This document shows, piece by piece, positions 44,960-53,571 of a stretch of DNA of 64,000 bases (positions are counted from its first letter, which is position 1; every line of letters begins with the position of its first letter). The translations under genes and the position numbers were made by a program. The notes under the pieces were generated by a model. It was not told the origin of the DNA. It worked only from the letters and a program-made list of their open reading frames with translations, and searched no databases. The stretch is from CAYLLN01 sp033762315 (lineage in GTDB: Bacteria; Planctomycetota; Planctomycetia; Pirellulales; Pirellulaceae), in NCBI GenBank assembly GCA_033762315.1, contig JANRLS010000238.1, positions 1 through 64,000 on the forward strand, in the 5' to 3' direction.

Positions 44960-45571
44960 TCAAGGCCCCAGCCCATCCAACTCTCGCCGTAAGTACTTGA
45001 GCACACGGGACTTAGCTTGATAAACCGAGGCCAAGGAAAGGCCCAGTTCGGCCGCCACATCGGCCGGAGGACGGCTGGCGACGGTGGTCTGCCAGAAGGC
45101 TTGCCAGGTTTGCGGCTCGAACTCGGTCTGGATCAGGGCGAGCACCCGGCGGGCGAGATCGGCCGCGGTGCCGGCGGGGGAATTCTCCAAAACATCCGGC
45201 AAATTTGGGATCTGCTCCAGTTGCCACTGGGCCGTCTCGCCACCGATGGCTTGCGGCTGGTCGGCCCGCCGGCGGAAGTGGTCGCGGACCTTGTTCCGCG
45301 TGATCGCATAGAGCCAGCCGCGAAAAGAGTCGGCGACGCCATCCTTGCGAAAATCAGCGACGTGCCCCGCGACGGCGGCAAAAACCTCTTGCGTTACATC
45401 CGCGGCGTCGCTGGCTTGCAGGCCGAAGGCGATTGCCCACTGATAGACGATCGGCCCATAGACCCCCGCCAGCCGTCGCCATGCCGCGGGATCGCGCGAC
45501 TGCACGCGCTCGATCAGGCTGAGCGACGTCGAGCCGGACCGCCCCACCTCGCTAAGCACATCCGTCGGCAT
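44960..45571 (-). CDS. ECF-type RNA polymerase sigma factor
   Basis: 203 aa. Region 2: SLIERVQSRDPAAWRRLAGVYGPIVYQWA, ASDAADVTQEVFAAV, and FRGWLYAITRNKVRDHFRRR. Region 4: FEPQTWQAFWQTTVASRPPADVAAELGLSLASVYQAKSRVLKYLRREL, an HTH typical of planctomycete ECF groups. It lies upstream of, and on the same strand as, the giant kinase whose N-terminus is an anti-sigma-like zinc finger. The pairing suggests that the kinase sequesters or modifies this sigma factor; that is inferred from order and domain type. Confidence 0.93.
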   Translation of the reverse strand: MPTDVLSEVGRSGSTSLSLIERVQSRDPAAWRRLAGVYGPIVYQWAIAFGLQASDAADVTQEVFAAVAGHVADFRKDGVADSFRGWLYAITRNKVRDHFRRRADQPQAIGGETAQWQLEQIPNLPDVLENSPAGTAADLARRVLALIQTEFEPQTWQAFWQTTVASRPPADVAAELGLSLASVYQAKSRVLKYLRRELDGLGP

Positions 45572-45943
45572 GATCCGCCCATCGCCACACAGTTGAAGGA
45601 ACCCGGAAGTGGGGATTCTAGCATGAGCCGGGGATTGGTCTCAAATCGGCGGTTATCGAGGCGGCCATGTCGCGTAGCCGGAGCACGCGAAAGCACGAAA
45701 GAGCGAAAACGCGGAGCGGAGCAGGGATGAAAAACGCGGCCAGCCCTCCGACATAAGTCCCGATCTAATAACGGGTTATGACATTGCCTCGGGCAGGAAA
45801 CGGGAATCGATCGGAACCCGAATTGCGGCGTTTCATCGCCCTCAAGATCGCCTTCTCGCGCGGGGGCAAAGTTTCTAAGATTCGCACCGCAACTGCCGCA
45901 GCGAACCCACTATTTCCGGGCGGCGGCAGCGATTCGCCGGAGG
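45572..45943. other. Divergent intergenic region with CGAAAGAGCGAAAACGC repeat
   Basis: About 370 bp between the sigma gene and the cyclase-fold gene. Near 45687-45715 it contains GCACGAAAGAGCGAAAACGC, a motif that recurs at 56831-56857 and 57079-57105. No gene is supported. Confidence 0.45.
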
Positions 45944-46795
45944 ATGCGTCACTTGGATTGGCTCGCTGCCACGCTCGACCTGCTCGCCGCTCAGCCCGTC
46001 TGTGGCTACGCGGCCGGCGACGCGCCGGCGACCGAGCCGACAGCCCTCGCCGCACTCGCGCTCACCGCGCATGGTCGGGCAAATGATGCCGAGCCGGCCA
46101 TCGCACATCTGATCAACAGCCAGGCAGCTGACGGGAGCGTCGGCATTCGCGCGAGCGAGGCGACCCCCGGCTGGCCGACGGCCTGGGCCGTGCTGGCTTG
46201 GCACGCGACGAACACCGCTAGCCGCCATGAGGAGCGAATCGCCCGCGCGGTGCTATGGCAACTGACTGCCCAGGGAAAGCCGCTGGAGCAATCGTCCGAG
46301 TTCGGCCACAACACCGAGATCGTCGGCTGGTCGTGGGCCGAGAACACGCATTCCTGGGTCGAGCCGACGGCCCTGCACGTCGCCGCGCTCAAGGCGGCCG
46401 GTCAAAGCTGGCATCCGCGCGTCCGCGAAGGAGTGCGGATGCTCATCGACCGGCAACTCCCCGGCGGCGGGCTGAACTATGGCAACACTTACGTCCTCGG
46501 GCAGCTATTGCGTTCGCACGTGCAGCCCACCGGCGCAACGCTGGTCGCCCTGGCCGGCGAAAACGACGCCAGCGGCCGCTTATCGCGATCAGTCGCCTGG
46601 CTGCGGCGCGAGGCTGGCCCGCGCACCACGCCCACATCGCTCGCCTGGGCAATCCTCGGCCTGAAAGCTCAACACAGCGAGTTGCCGGGGGCTGGCGAGC
46701 GCCTGGCCGCCGCGCATGACTGGGTGCTAGCGCGCGATAAGTCTCCTTATAAGCTGGCCCTGCTCGCCCTGGCCGCGAAAGGCTGGCCCACATGA
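45944..46795 (+). CDS. Terpene-cyclase/prenyltransferase-like alpha/alpha-toroid protein
   Basis: 283 aa of helical repeats with the Trp/Gly-rich pattern of squalene-hopene cyclase and prenyltransferase beta-type folds: HLINSQAADGSVGIRASEATPGWPTAWAVLAW, LIDRQLPGGGLNYGNTYV and TPTSLAWAILGL. The length is about half that of a true cyclase, and I see no DXDD cyclase motif. A GGAGG abuts ATG 45944, so the TTG three codons later may be the true start. The stop overlaps the start of a DUF362 gene (ATGA), so the two products are made together and probably act on one pathway, which is unknown. Confidence 0.75.
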   Translation: MRHLDWLAATLDLLAAQPVCGYAAGDAPATEPTALAALALTAHGRANDAEPAIAHLINSQAADGSVGIRASEATPGWPTAWAVLAWHATNTASRHEERIARAVLWQLTAQGKPLEQSSEFGHNTEIVGWSWAENTHSWVEPTALHVAALKAAGQSWHPRVREGVRMLIDRQLPGGGLNYGNTYVLGQLLRSHVQPTGATLVALAGENDASGRLSRSVAWLRREAGPRTTPTSLAWAILGLKAQHSELPGAGERLAAAHDWVLARDKSPYKLALLALAAKGWPT

Positions 46796-47823
46796 CGCTG
46801 CCTCCCCGCATCATCAAATCGCCTCCCGCTTTCAATCGCCGCACCTGGCTGGTCGGCGGCGGGCTGACGGCAGCGGCCCTGGTCGGCGCGGGACTCGTGC
46901 GGCGCTGGTTCCGCCAGCGCTCGGCCGTGTTCATCGCCAAGGACCAACGCTATGGGGGTGCCCTGGTCGAAACGATCAAGGACGGCCTGATCGCCTGCGG
47001 CTTTGTGCCCGATTCGATTCGCGGCAAACGCGTGCTGCTCAAGCCGAACCTCGTCGAGCCGACCCGCGACTGCCCGCACATGACGACCCACCCGGCAATG
47101 ATCGTCGCTGCCGCCGAAGTCTTTCGCACGTGGGGCGCGAGCGTTCGCGTCGGCGAAGGGCCGGGGCATGTCCGCGACACCGATCTGGCCCTGGTCGAAT
47201 CGGGGATGGCCGCCGCGCTCGAGCAAACCGGGCTGCCGTTTCGCGACCTGAACTATGACGAAATCGGCTGGGCCAAGAATCGCGGCCGGGCGAGCAAGCT
47301 CGAAGGATTCTACTTCCCGCGCGCCGTGGTCGAAGCGGACCTGGTCGTTTCGCTCCCCAAGATGAAAACGCATCACTGGGTGGGCGTCACCGCGGCGATG
47401 AAGAACCTCTATGGCACGATCCCCGGCATCAAATATGGCTGGCCGAAGAACGTGCTCCATCACAACGGCATCCCGGAGACGGTTTTCGACATCAACGCCT
47501 CGCTTCCCAAAACCATCGCCATCGTGGATGGCATCGACTGCATGGAAGGGGACGGCCCCATCATGGGGACGATGAAGCCGATGGGCCTCGTGCTCGTCGG
47601 CACCAACCCGGCGGCCGTCGATGCGACCGTCTGCCGGCTGATGGAGGTCGATCCCTGGGCGGTCCCTTACCTGCAACTCGCCGCCGACCGGCTCGGCCCG
47701 CTCGACGAGCGACTCATCGAGCAGCGCGGCGAACCCTGGCGCCCCCTCGCCCAGCCGTTTGCAATCCTCGACAAACCACACCTCAAGCAGCTGGTGCGAA
47801 ACCGGGGCGTGCTGGTGTCATGA
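46792..47823 (+). CDS. DUF362 domain protein with Tat/membrane N-terminus
   Basis: 343 aa starting at ATG 46792 inside the upstream stop. The N-terminus FNRRTWLVGGGLTAAALVGAGLV looks like a twin-arginine signal or membrane anchor. DUF362 motifs follow: RVLLKPNLVEPTRDCPHMTTHP, SLPKMKTHHWVGVTAAMKNLYGTIPG, IAIVDGIDCMEGDGPIMGT and VGTNPAAVDATVCRLM. There is no ferredoxin cluster domain as in some DUF362 fusions. The function is uncharacterised; coupling to the toroid protein is the main clue. Confidence 0.85.
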   Translation: MTLPPRIIKSPPAFNRRTWLVGGGLTAAALVGAGLVRRWFRQRSAVFIAKDQRYGGALVETIKDGLIACGFVPDSIRGKRVLLKPNLVEPTRDCPHMTTHPAMIVAAAEVFRTWGASVRVGEGPGHVRDTDLALVESGMAAALEQTGLPFRDLNYDEIGWAKNRGRASKLEGFYFPRAVVEADLVVSLPKMKTHHWVGVTAAMKNLYGTIPGIKYGWPKNVLHHNGIPETVFDINASLPKTIAIVDGIDCMEGDGPIMGTMKPMGLVLVGTNPAAVDATVCRLMEVDPWAVPYLQLAADRLGPLDERLIEQRGEPWRPLAQPFAILDKPHLKQLVRNRGVLVS

Positions 47824-47855
47824 CAAAGCCGCGACCATTGGTCGCGGGCGGCTCG

Positions 47856-48473
47856 TCAAACAATCCAGCGGCCCGGACCGGCGAGATTCTGCACCTCGAT
47901 TTGCGGCCTACCCGTTTTCCGAGCAAGCAAGCGGAATTGCAACCGCAACACACCACTGGCGAGGAGCTTGCCATTCTCTGGTGTGCCGCTGGCGATTAGC
48001 TTCAGCTCCGCTCCTTGCAAAGCATAGAGTTCGAGTCCCCACGGGTTGCGGTCGATCAGCAAAAGCTCGCGCACGCCGATGGCCGCGTAGAAGTCGAGCT
48101 TGTCGCGCGAGCGGTCATGGGGGCTGATGATCTCGGTGAGGAAATCCGGTCCGCCGAAAAAGTGTGTGTCACGATCAACGGCCAACGAACCGGGAAACGT
48201 GACAACGACATCGGGGCAGCGGTAATTCTGGGTCCAATCGCCTTCTTGGTCACTTACATTCGCGCCGGCGAGGATATCCACGTCGGACTGACTGCCGAAA
48301 GCATTCGTAATGGCGCAGCTTAATTTCCCGGCCAACTCGTGGTGTTCGTTGTCCGCCGGCGGCACAATGACATAGATGCCGTTCCAAACCTCATCGTAGC
48401 GGTCTCGGCGACATGCTCGGCGGTCCGCAATCAACTCCGCCTCCACGATCGGATCAAGAATTAGAGTTGGCAT
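47856..48473 (-). CDS. Uma2 family protein (second copy)
   Basis: 205 aa. It opens MPTLILDPIVEAELIADRRACRRDRYDEVWNGIYVIVPP and has the Uma2 core NYRCPDVVVTF, GGPDFLTEIISPHDRSRDKLDFYAAIGVRELLLIDRNPWGLELY. Asp, Glu and the downstream Lys of a PD-(D/E)XK-type site are present. It is only distantly similar to the Uma2 protein at 14362. Single gene converging with DUF362; role unknown. Confidence 0.85.
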   Translation of the reverse strand: MPTLILDPIVEAELIADRRACRRDRYDEVWNGIYVIVPPADNEHHELAGKLSCAITNAFGSQSDVDILAGANVSDQEGDWTQNYRCPDVVVTFPGSLAVDRDTHFFGGPDFLTEIISPHDRSRDKLDFYAAIGVRELLLIDRNPWGLELYALQGAELKLIASGTPENGKLLASGVLRLQFRLLARKTGRPQIEVQNLAGPGRWIV

Positions 48474-48512
48474 CGAATCACCTTCCGGATGACCACACGG
48501 TCGGCAGTTGCC

Positions 48513-49010
48513 TCATAGCATCAACTGGAGATACACCACATCGAGCCATCGCCCGAACTTATAGCCAACCTCTTTCAGGTGCGCGATGCGGACAAAGCCG
48601 AGGCTTTCCTGCAGGGCGATGCTGGCGGTCTGGTCGGCGCTCGCGCCGCCGATCAGCGAGTGAAAGCCGCCGGCCCGCGCGCGGGAAATGAGGTCGAGCA
48701 GAATCGCCCGGCCGATGCCCCGGCGGTGCTGGTCATGGCGGATATAGACCGACGCCTCGACCGTCGGATCGTAAGCGGCCCGCTCGCGAAATTTCGAGAG
48801 CGACCCCCAGCCGATAACCTCGCCCCCCTCTTCGGCCACGATCACGGGATACTTCTCGGGCGGATGTTCGCGGAACCAGGCAATGCGACCTGACAGCGGC
48901 TCCGGCTCCAGCTGATACGTGCAGGTCGAGCGGGGGACGTAGTAGTTGTAGAGGTCGTTGATTGCCGCAAGATCGGCTTCGTTGGCGAGGCGGAGGGAAA
49001 ACTCGAACAT
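48513..49010 (-). CDS. GNAT N-acetyltransferase (phosphinothricin acetyltransferase-like)
   Basis: 165 aa behind GGAGAAA. GNAT fold: SLRLANEADLAAINDLYNYYV (strand 1/helix 1), VIVAEEGGEVIGWGSLSKFRERAAYDPTVEASVYI (strands 3-4), acetyl-CoA loop RRGIGRAILLDLI (Q/RxxGxG/A), and HSLIGGASADQTASIALQESLGFVRI. The wording resembles Pat/MddA, which acetylate phosphinothricin or methionine sulfone-type substrates; the physiological substrate is not certain. It lies downstream of gltD on the same strand, separated by a CCCCTCTCCC/GGGGTGAGGGG-type repeat. Confidence 0.88.
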   Translation of the reverse strand: MFEFSLRLANEADLAAINDLYNYYVPRSTCTYQLEPEPLSGRIAWFREHPPEKYPVIVAEEGGEVIGWGSLSKFRERAAYDPTVEASVYIRHDQHRRGIGRAILLDLISRARAGGFHSLIGGASADQTASIALQESLGFVRIAHLKEVGYKFGRWLDVVYLQLML

Positions 49011-49133
49011 GATTTCTCCCCTCTCCCCTCGCGGGAGACGGGCAGGGGGGTGAGGGGACCGATGCCAGGGTTAGAAGCTCACTCACACATTCCGAGACCA
49101 GGTTTGGTCCCGGCTGTTGAAGATGGAGATGGT

Positions 49134-50645
49134 TTAGCCGATGGCGGCCACGCCGAGCGTTAGCCCTGGCGAGGGGAGATCGCTGCTTCCCATGAGGGCG
49201 AGGTCGATGGCGCGGGCGGCACCGCGGCCTTCGTTGATGGCCCAGACGACGAGGGATTGGCCGCGGCGGCAGTCGCCGGCGGCGAACACCTGGGGGTGAT
49301 TGGTGGCAAAGCGGCCATGCACCGCTTTGTAGTTCGAGCGAGGATCGGTTTCGATGCCTAAGAGCTCGGAAACGTATTGCTCCGGCCCCTTGAAGCCCAT
49401 CGCCAGGAGCACCAGTTGCGCGGGCCAGAATTTGTCGGTTCCCGCCAGTTCCTTGAGCTTCCATTGGCCATCGACTTTGTTCCATTCGACCTGCACCGTG
49501 CGGATGCCGGCGACTTGGCCTTGCTCGTCGCCGACGAATTCCTTGCTCATCACGCAATAGGTGCGCGGATCGTCGCCGAATTTGGCCGCGACTTCCTGGT
49601 GGCCATAGTCGGTGCGATAGATGCGCGGCCAGGTGGGCCAGGGATTGTCCGGGGCGCGGTCCTTCGGCGGCTTGGGCAAGAGCTCGAAATTGACCAGACT
49701 TTTGCAGCCATGCCGCATCGAGGTGCCGATGCAGTCGGTGCCGGTGTCGCCGCCGCCGATGACGATCACGTCTTTGTCCTTGGCGCTAATGTAGCGGCCG
49801 TCGGCATGGCGGCTGTCGAGCAGGCTTTTGGTGTTGGCGGTGAGAAACTCCATGGCGAAATGGATGCCCGCCAGGCCGCGGCCGGGAATCGGCAGGTCGT
49901 TGGGACGGGTCGCGCCGGTGGCCAGCAGAATCGCGTCGTTCTCGGCCAAAAGCTGCTTCGGATCGACAAAATGGGGGGATTCCTTATTTCCCACGTCGGC
50001 CTTGGTGACAAACTTGATGCCCTCGGCCCGGAGCAGATTGACGCGCCGCTCGACCACTCCCTTATCGAGCTTCATGTTCGGGATGCCGTACATCAGCAGG
50101 CCGCCGATGCGGTCGGCCCGTTCATAAACGGTGACGGCATGGCCCACCTTGTTGAGCTGCGCCGCGGCAGCGAGGCCCGACGGCCCCGAGCCGATGACCG
50201 CCACCCTTTTGCCGGTGCGCGACGGCGGGGGCTGAGGGGCGACCCAGCCTTCGGCAAAGCCCCGGTCGATGATGGCGTTCTCGATGTTCTTGATCGTGAC
50301 GGCCGGGTCGGTGATGCCGAGCACGCAAGCCCCTTCGCACGGCGCGGGGCAGGTGCGGCCGGTGAATTCCGGGAAGTTGTTGGTCTTGTGCAGCCGGTCG
50401 AGCGCTTCGCGCCAGCGGCCGTGATAGACCAAGTCGTTCCATTCGGGGATCAGGTTGTCGATTGGGCAGCCGCTATCGCTTTGGCAGAACGGCACGCCGC
50501 AATCCATGCAGCGGGCCCCCTGCCGCTGGAGGTGTTCCTCCGGCGGTTGCGTGAAGATTTCGCCGAAATCTTGGAGCCGCACCAGCGGATCGCGGTACGG
50601 CACCGGCTTGCGGGGGAATTCTTTGAATCCGGTGGGTTTACCCAT
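49134..50645 (-). CDS. gltD: Glutamate synthase (NADPH) small subunit
   Basis: 503 aa from ATG 50645 (MGKPTGFKEFPRKPVPYRDP), which overlaps the last codons and stop of gltB (ATGGGTAA), ensuring coupled translation. The N-terminal iron-sulfur domain has Cys motifs in RCMDCGVPFCQSDSGCPIDNLIP and CPAPCEGACVLG. The FAD site is AVIGSGPSGLAAAAQL and the NADPH site is VIVIGGGDTGTDCIGTSMRHG. It feeds electrons from NADPH to the large subunit. The C-terminus RFATNHPQVFAAGDCRRGQSLVVWAINEGR is intact. Confidence 0.95.
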   Translation of the reverse strand: MGKPTGFKEFPRKPVPYRDPLVRLQDFGEIFTQPPEEHLQRQGARCMDCGVPFCQSDSGCPIDNLIPEWNDLVYHGRWREALDRLHKTNNFPEFTGRTCPAPCEGACVLGITDPAVTIKNIENAIIDRGFAEGWVAPQPPPSRTGKRVAVIGSGPSGLAAAAQLNKVGHAVTVYERADRIGGLLMYGIPNMKLDKGVVERRVNLLRAEGIKFVTKADVGNKESPHFVDPKQLLAENDAILLATGATRPNDLPIPGRGLAGIHFAMEFLTANTKSLLDSRHADGRYISAKDKDVIVIGGGDTGTDCIGTSMRHGCKSLVNFELLPKPPKDRAPDNPWPTWPRIYRTDYGHQEVAAKFGDDPRTYCVMSKEFVGDEQGQVAGIRTVQVEWNKVDGQWKLKELAGTDKFWPAQLVLLAMGFKGPEQYVSELLGIETDPRSNYKAVHGRFATNHPQVFAAGDCRRGQSLVVWAINEGRGAARAIDLALMGSSDLPSPGLTLGVAAIG

Positions 50646-53511
50646 TGGTCGGAACTCCATGCACGCCTGCCTCGACCTCTTCATCGTGCTTGGCGCGTTC
50701 GGCGAGGACTCGTTTGTAGTCGGTCGGCATGACCTTCACGAATTGGGCGGTGACTTCCGGCCACTGAGCCAGCAGCTTCTCGGCCACGGTCGATTCGGTG
50801 AACTGGCGATGCTGCTCGATCAGGTTGAGTAGATCAGCCACGTCTTGCGGAGCTTCGACCCGCTCCAGCTCGACGATGCCCAAATTGCAGCGGCTGATGA
50901 AATCGCCGGCCGGATCCCAGACATAGGCGATTCCGCCGCTCATGCCGGCGGCAAAGTTGCGGCCGGTCGGACCGAGCACCACCACGATCCCACCGGTCAT
51001 GTATTCGCAGCCGTGATCCCCGACCCCTTCGACCACCGCGTGGGCGCCGCTATTGCGCACCGCGAACCGCTCGGCCGCCCGACCGCGGAAATAGGCATAG
51101 CCGCTGGTCGCGCCGTAGAGGGCCACGTTGCCGAGGAGGATGTTATCTTCCGCCTTGAAGAGCGAACCGGCCGGCGGATAGATGACGACCCGCCCGCCAG
51201 ACAGCCCCTTGCCGACATAGTCGTTGGCATCCCCTTCCAGCTCAATGGTGACCCCCTTTGCCAGGAAGGCCCCCAAACTTTGCCCCGCCGAGCCGGTGAA
51301 CTTGATCCGGATCGTATCGTCCGGCAGCAGCTCGTCGCCCCACCGCTTGGCGATCTCGTGGCTCAGCGTTGTGCCGACAGTGCGATTGATGTTGACAATT
51401 TTCCGCTCGAGGACTACCGGCTCGCGGCGCTTGATCGCCTTCTGGCAGGCGGCGATCAGCTCGTTGTCGATGGCATCGGCGAGGCCGTGGTCTTGCTCGC
51501 GGGTCTTATAAACTTCGACATCCGGATGCGGCTTCTTGGCCGGGGCCAGCAGCGGGGCCAGGTCGATCCCCTCGGCTTTCCAGTGCTTGATGGCGGCATT
51601 GGTTTCCAGGCAGTCGGCCCGGCCGATCATTTCATTGAAGGTGCGGAAACCAAGCTCCGACATGATCTGCCGGGCCTCTTCGGCAATCAGGAACAGGTAG
51701 TTGATAAGGTGTTCCGGCTCGCCGCGAAATTTTTGCCGCAGCACCGGGTCTTGCGTCGCAATGCCGACGGGGCAGGTATTCAGATGGCACTTGCGCATCA
51801 TGATGCAGCCCAGCGAGACGAGCGGGCCGGTCGAAAAACCGATCTCTTCCGCGCCGAGCAGCGCGGCGATGACCACGTCGCGCCCCGTTTTGATTTGGCC
51901 GTCGGTTTGCAGCGTCACGCGGCTACGCATGTCGTTCATCACCAGCGTCTGGTGCGTTTCGGCGATCCCCAGTTCCCACGGCAGACCGGCGTGCTTGATG
52001 CTGGTGATGGGAGAAGCCCCGGTGCCGCCCGTATCGCCCGAGATAAGGATATGGTCGGCATAGGCTTTGGCGACCCCGGTGGCGATGGTCCCCACGCCCA
52101 CTTCGCTGACCAGTTTGACGCTCACCCGGGCCTTGGGATTGCTGTTCTTCAGGTCGTGAATCAGCTGCTTGAGATCCTCAATCGAGTAAATATCGTGATG
52201 CGGCGGCGGACTAATCAGGCCGACCCCCGGCGTGCTGTAGCGAATGCGGGCGATGTAGTCGTCCACCTTGTGCCCCGGCAGTTCGCCCCCTTCGCCCGGC
52301 TTGGCCCCCTGGGCCATCTTGATTTGCAGCTCGTCGGCATTGGTCAGATAGTTGATGGTGACGCCGAAGCGACCGGATGCGACCTGCTTGATTGCCGACC
52401 GCTTGCTATCGCCATTGGGGAGCGGCTTGAAGCGTTCGGGGTCTTCGCCCCCTTCGCCGGTGTTCGACTTGCCCCCCACCCGGTTCATGGCAATCGCCAG
52501 CGTCTCGTGCGCCTCGGCCGAAATGCTGCCGAAGCTCATCGCGCCGGTGCAAAACCGCTTGACGATTTCCTTCGCCGGCTCGACCTCGGCCAGTGGCACG
52601 GGCTTGTTGATGCCGGTTTTGAAAGTCAGCAAGCCGCGCAAGGCGCACTTGCGGGTCGCCTCTTCGTTCGAATGCTTGGCGAAGCGATGATAGGCGTCGG
52701 CACTGTTTTCGCGGGCGGCCACTTGCAAATCAGCGATCGCCTGCGGATCCCACATGTGCTTCTCGCCGTCGGCTCGCCAGTGGAATTCGCCAAAGTTCGG
52801 CAGCACGGGCAACCGCTGCTCGGCCCGCGCGGGAAAGCCGATCTCGTGCCGGCGCAGCGCCTCCCTGGCCAAAATTTCGAAGCCCACCCCCTGAATGCGG
52901 CTGGCGGTGCCGACGAAGCACTTGTCGATCACTTCGCTCGCCATGCCGACCGCTTCGAAGATTTGCGCTCCCTTGTACGATTGCAAGGTCGAAATGCCCA
53001 TCTTGGACATCACCTTCAGCATCCCCTTGGCCACCGCCTTCTGATAGCCATGCACGATCTTGTCGTCGCTGTAATCCGCCGGTAGCAGGCCGTCGCGCTG
53101 GGCTTGCCACAGCGCCTCGAACGCCAGATACGGATTGATCGCATCCGCCCCATAGCCAACGAGCAGGCAATGGTGATGCACTTCGAGAGCCTCGCCCGAT
53201 TCGAGAATCAGGCCGATTTGCGTTCGCTTGGCCTGCCGAATCAGATGATGATGCACCGCGCCCACCGCCAAGAGCGAGCTGATCGGCACGCGCTCGGCCG
53301 AGAGGGCTTCGTCGGACAGCACCACCAGCTGAAAGCCATCGGCAATCGCCTGCTCGGCCTCCTGGCAAATGCGGTCGAGCGCCGTCACAAGGCCGGCAGT
53401 TCCCTCGCTCTTGGCCCAGGTGATGTCGATGACCTTGCTCTTCCAGCCGCGATGATTCAGATGCTTGATCGCGGCCAGCTCTTCGTTGGTCAGAATCGGA
53501 TGCGGCAGCAT
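50638..53511 (-). CDS. gltB: Glutamate synthase large subunit, C-terminal part (synthase/FMN and GXGXG domains)
   Basis: 957 aa counted from ATG 53511 (MLPHPILTNEELAAIKHL). It holds the central domain, the FMN synthase domain (EVGVGTIATGVAKAYADHILISGDTGGTGASP) with the 3Fe-4S cysteines CIMMRKCHLNTCPVG, and the C-terminal GXGXG beta-helix (GDANDYVGKGLSGGRVVIYPP). This is the same reading frame as the upstream half at 53569-55218; only one UGA (53569-53571) separates them, and the 19 sense codons between are family-like (YVGPERNLLSTTEEHAHRL). ATG 53511 is merely the first Met after the UGA and has no ribosome site, so a separate start here is doubtful. Readthrough, a null allele or a sequence error are the alternatives. 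Confidence 0.85.
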   Translation of the reverse strand: MLPHPILTNEELAAIKHLNHRGWKSKVIDITWAKSEGTAGLVTALDRICQEAEQAIADGFQLVVLSDEALSAERVPISSLLAVGAVHHHLIRQAKRTQIGLILESGEALEVHHHCLLVGYGADAINPYLAFEALWQAQRDGLLPADYSDDKIVHGYQKAVAKGMLKVMSKMGISTLQSYKGAQIFEAVGMASEVIDKCFVGTASRIQGVGFEILAREALRRHEIGFPARAEQRLPVLPNFGEFHWRADGEKHMWDPQAIADLQVAARENSADAYHRFAKHSNEEATRKCALRGLLTFKTGINKPVPLAEVEPAKEIVKRFCTGAMSFGSISAEAHETLAIAMNRVGGKSNTGEGGEDPERFKPLPNGDSKRSAIKQVASGRFGVTINYLTNADELQIKMAQGAKPGEGGELPGHKVDDYIARIRYSTPGVGLISPPPHHDIYSIEDLKQLIHDLKNSNPKARVSVKLVSEVGVGTIATGVAKAYADHILISGDTGGTGASPITSIKHAGLPWELGIAETHQTLVMNDMRSRVTLQTDGQIKTGRDVVIAALLGAEEIGFSTGPLVSLGCIMMRKCHLNTCPVGIATQDPVLRQKFRGEPEHLINYLFLIAEEARQIMSELGFRTFNEMIGRADCLETNAAIKHWKAEGIDLAPLLAPAKKPHPDVEVYKTREQDHGLADAIDNELIAACQKAIKRREPVVLERKIVNINRTVGTTLSHEIAKRWGDELLPDDTIRIKFTGSAGQSLGAFLAKGVTIELEGDANDYVGKGLSGGRVVIYPPAGSLFKAEDNILLGNVALYGATSGYAYFRGRAAERFAVRNSGAHAVVEGVGDHGCEYMTGGIVVVLGPTGRNFAAGMSGGIAYVWDPAGDFISRCNLGIVELERVEAPQDVADLLNLIEQHRQFTESTVAEKLLAQWPEVTAQFVKVMPTDYKRVLAERAKHDEEVEAGVHGVPTNG

Positions 53512-53568
53512 CAGCCGATGGGCGTGCTCTTCGGTTGTCGAGAGCAGATTCCGCTCGGGGCCGACATA

Positions 53569-53571
53569 TCA
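53569..53571 (-). other. In-frame UGA within gltB
   Basis: Minus-strand codons read ...MSLE-UGA-YVGPERN... Frame is preserved over 4581 nt (1527 codons including UGA and final UAA), the full GltB length. A single base separates UGA from UGC/UGU (Cys) or UGG (Trp). No convincing SECIS hairpin follows. Confidence 0.9.

Noticed and set aside
53512..53568. Selenocysteine insertion signal after the gltB UGA
   Set aside because: Only a weak GAGC/GCTC 4-bp stem lies downstream; loop and distance do not resemble a bacterial SECIS, and GltB is not a known selenoprotein family. Kept only as one alternative in the finding.
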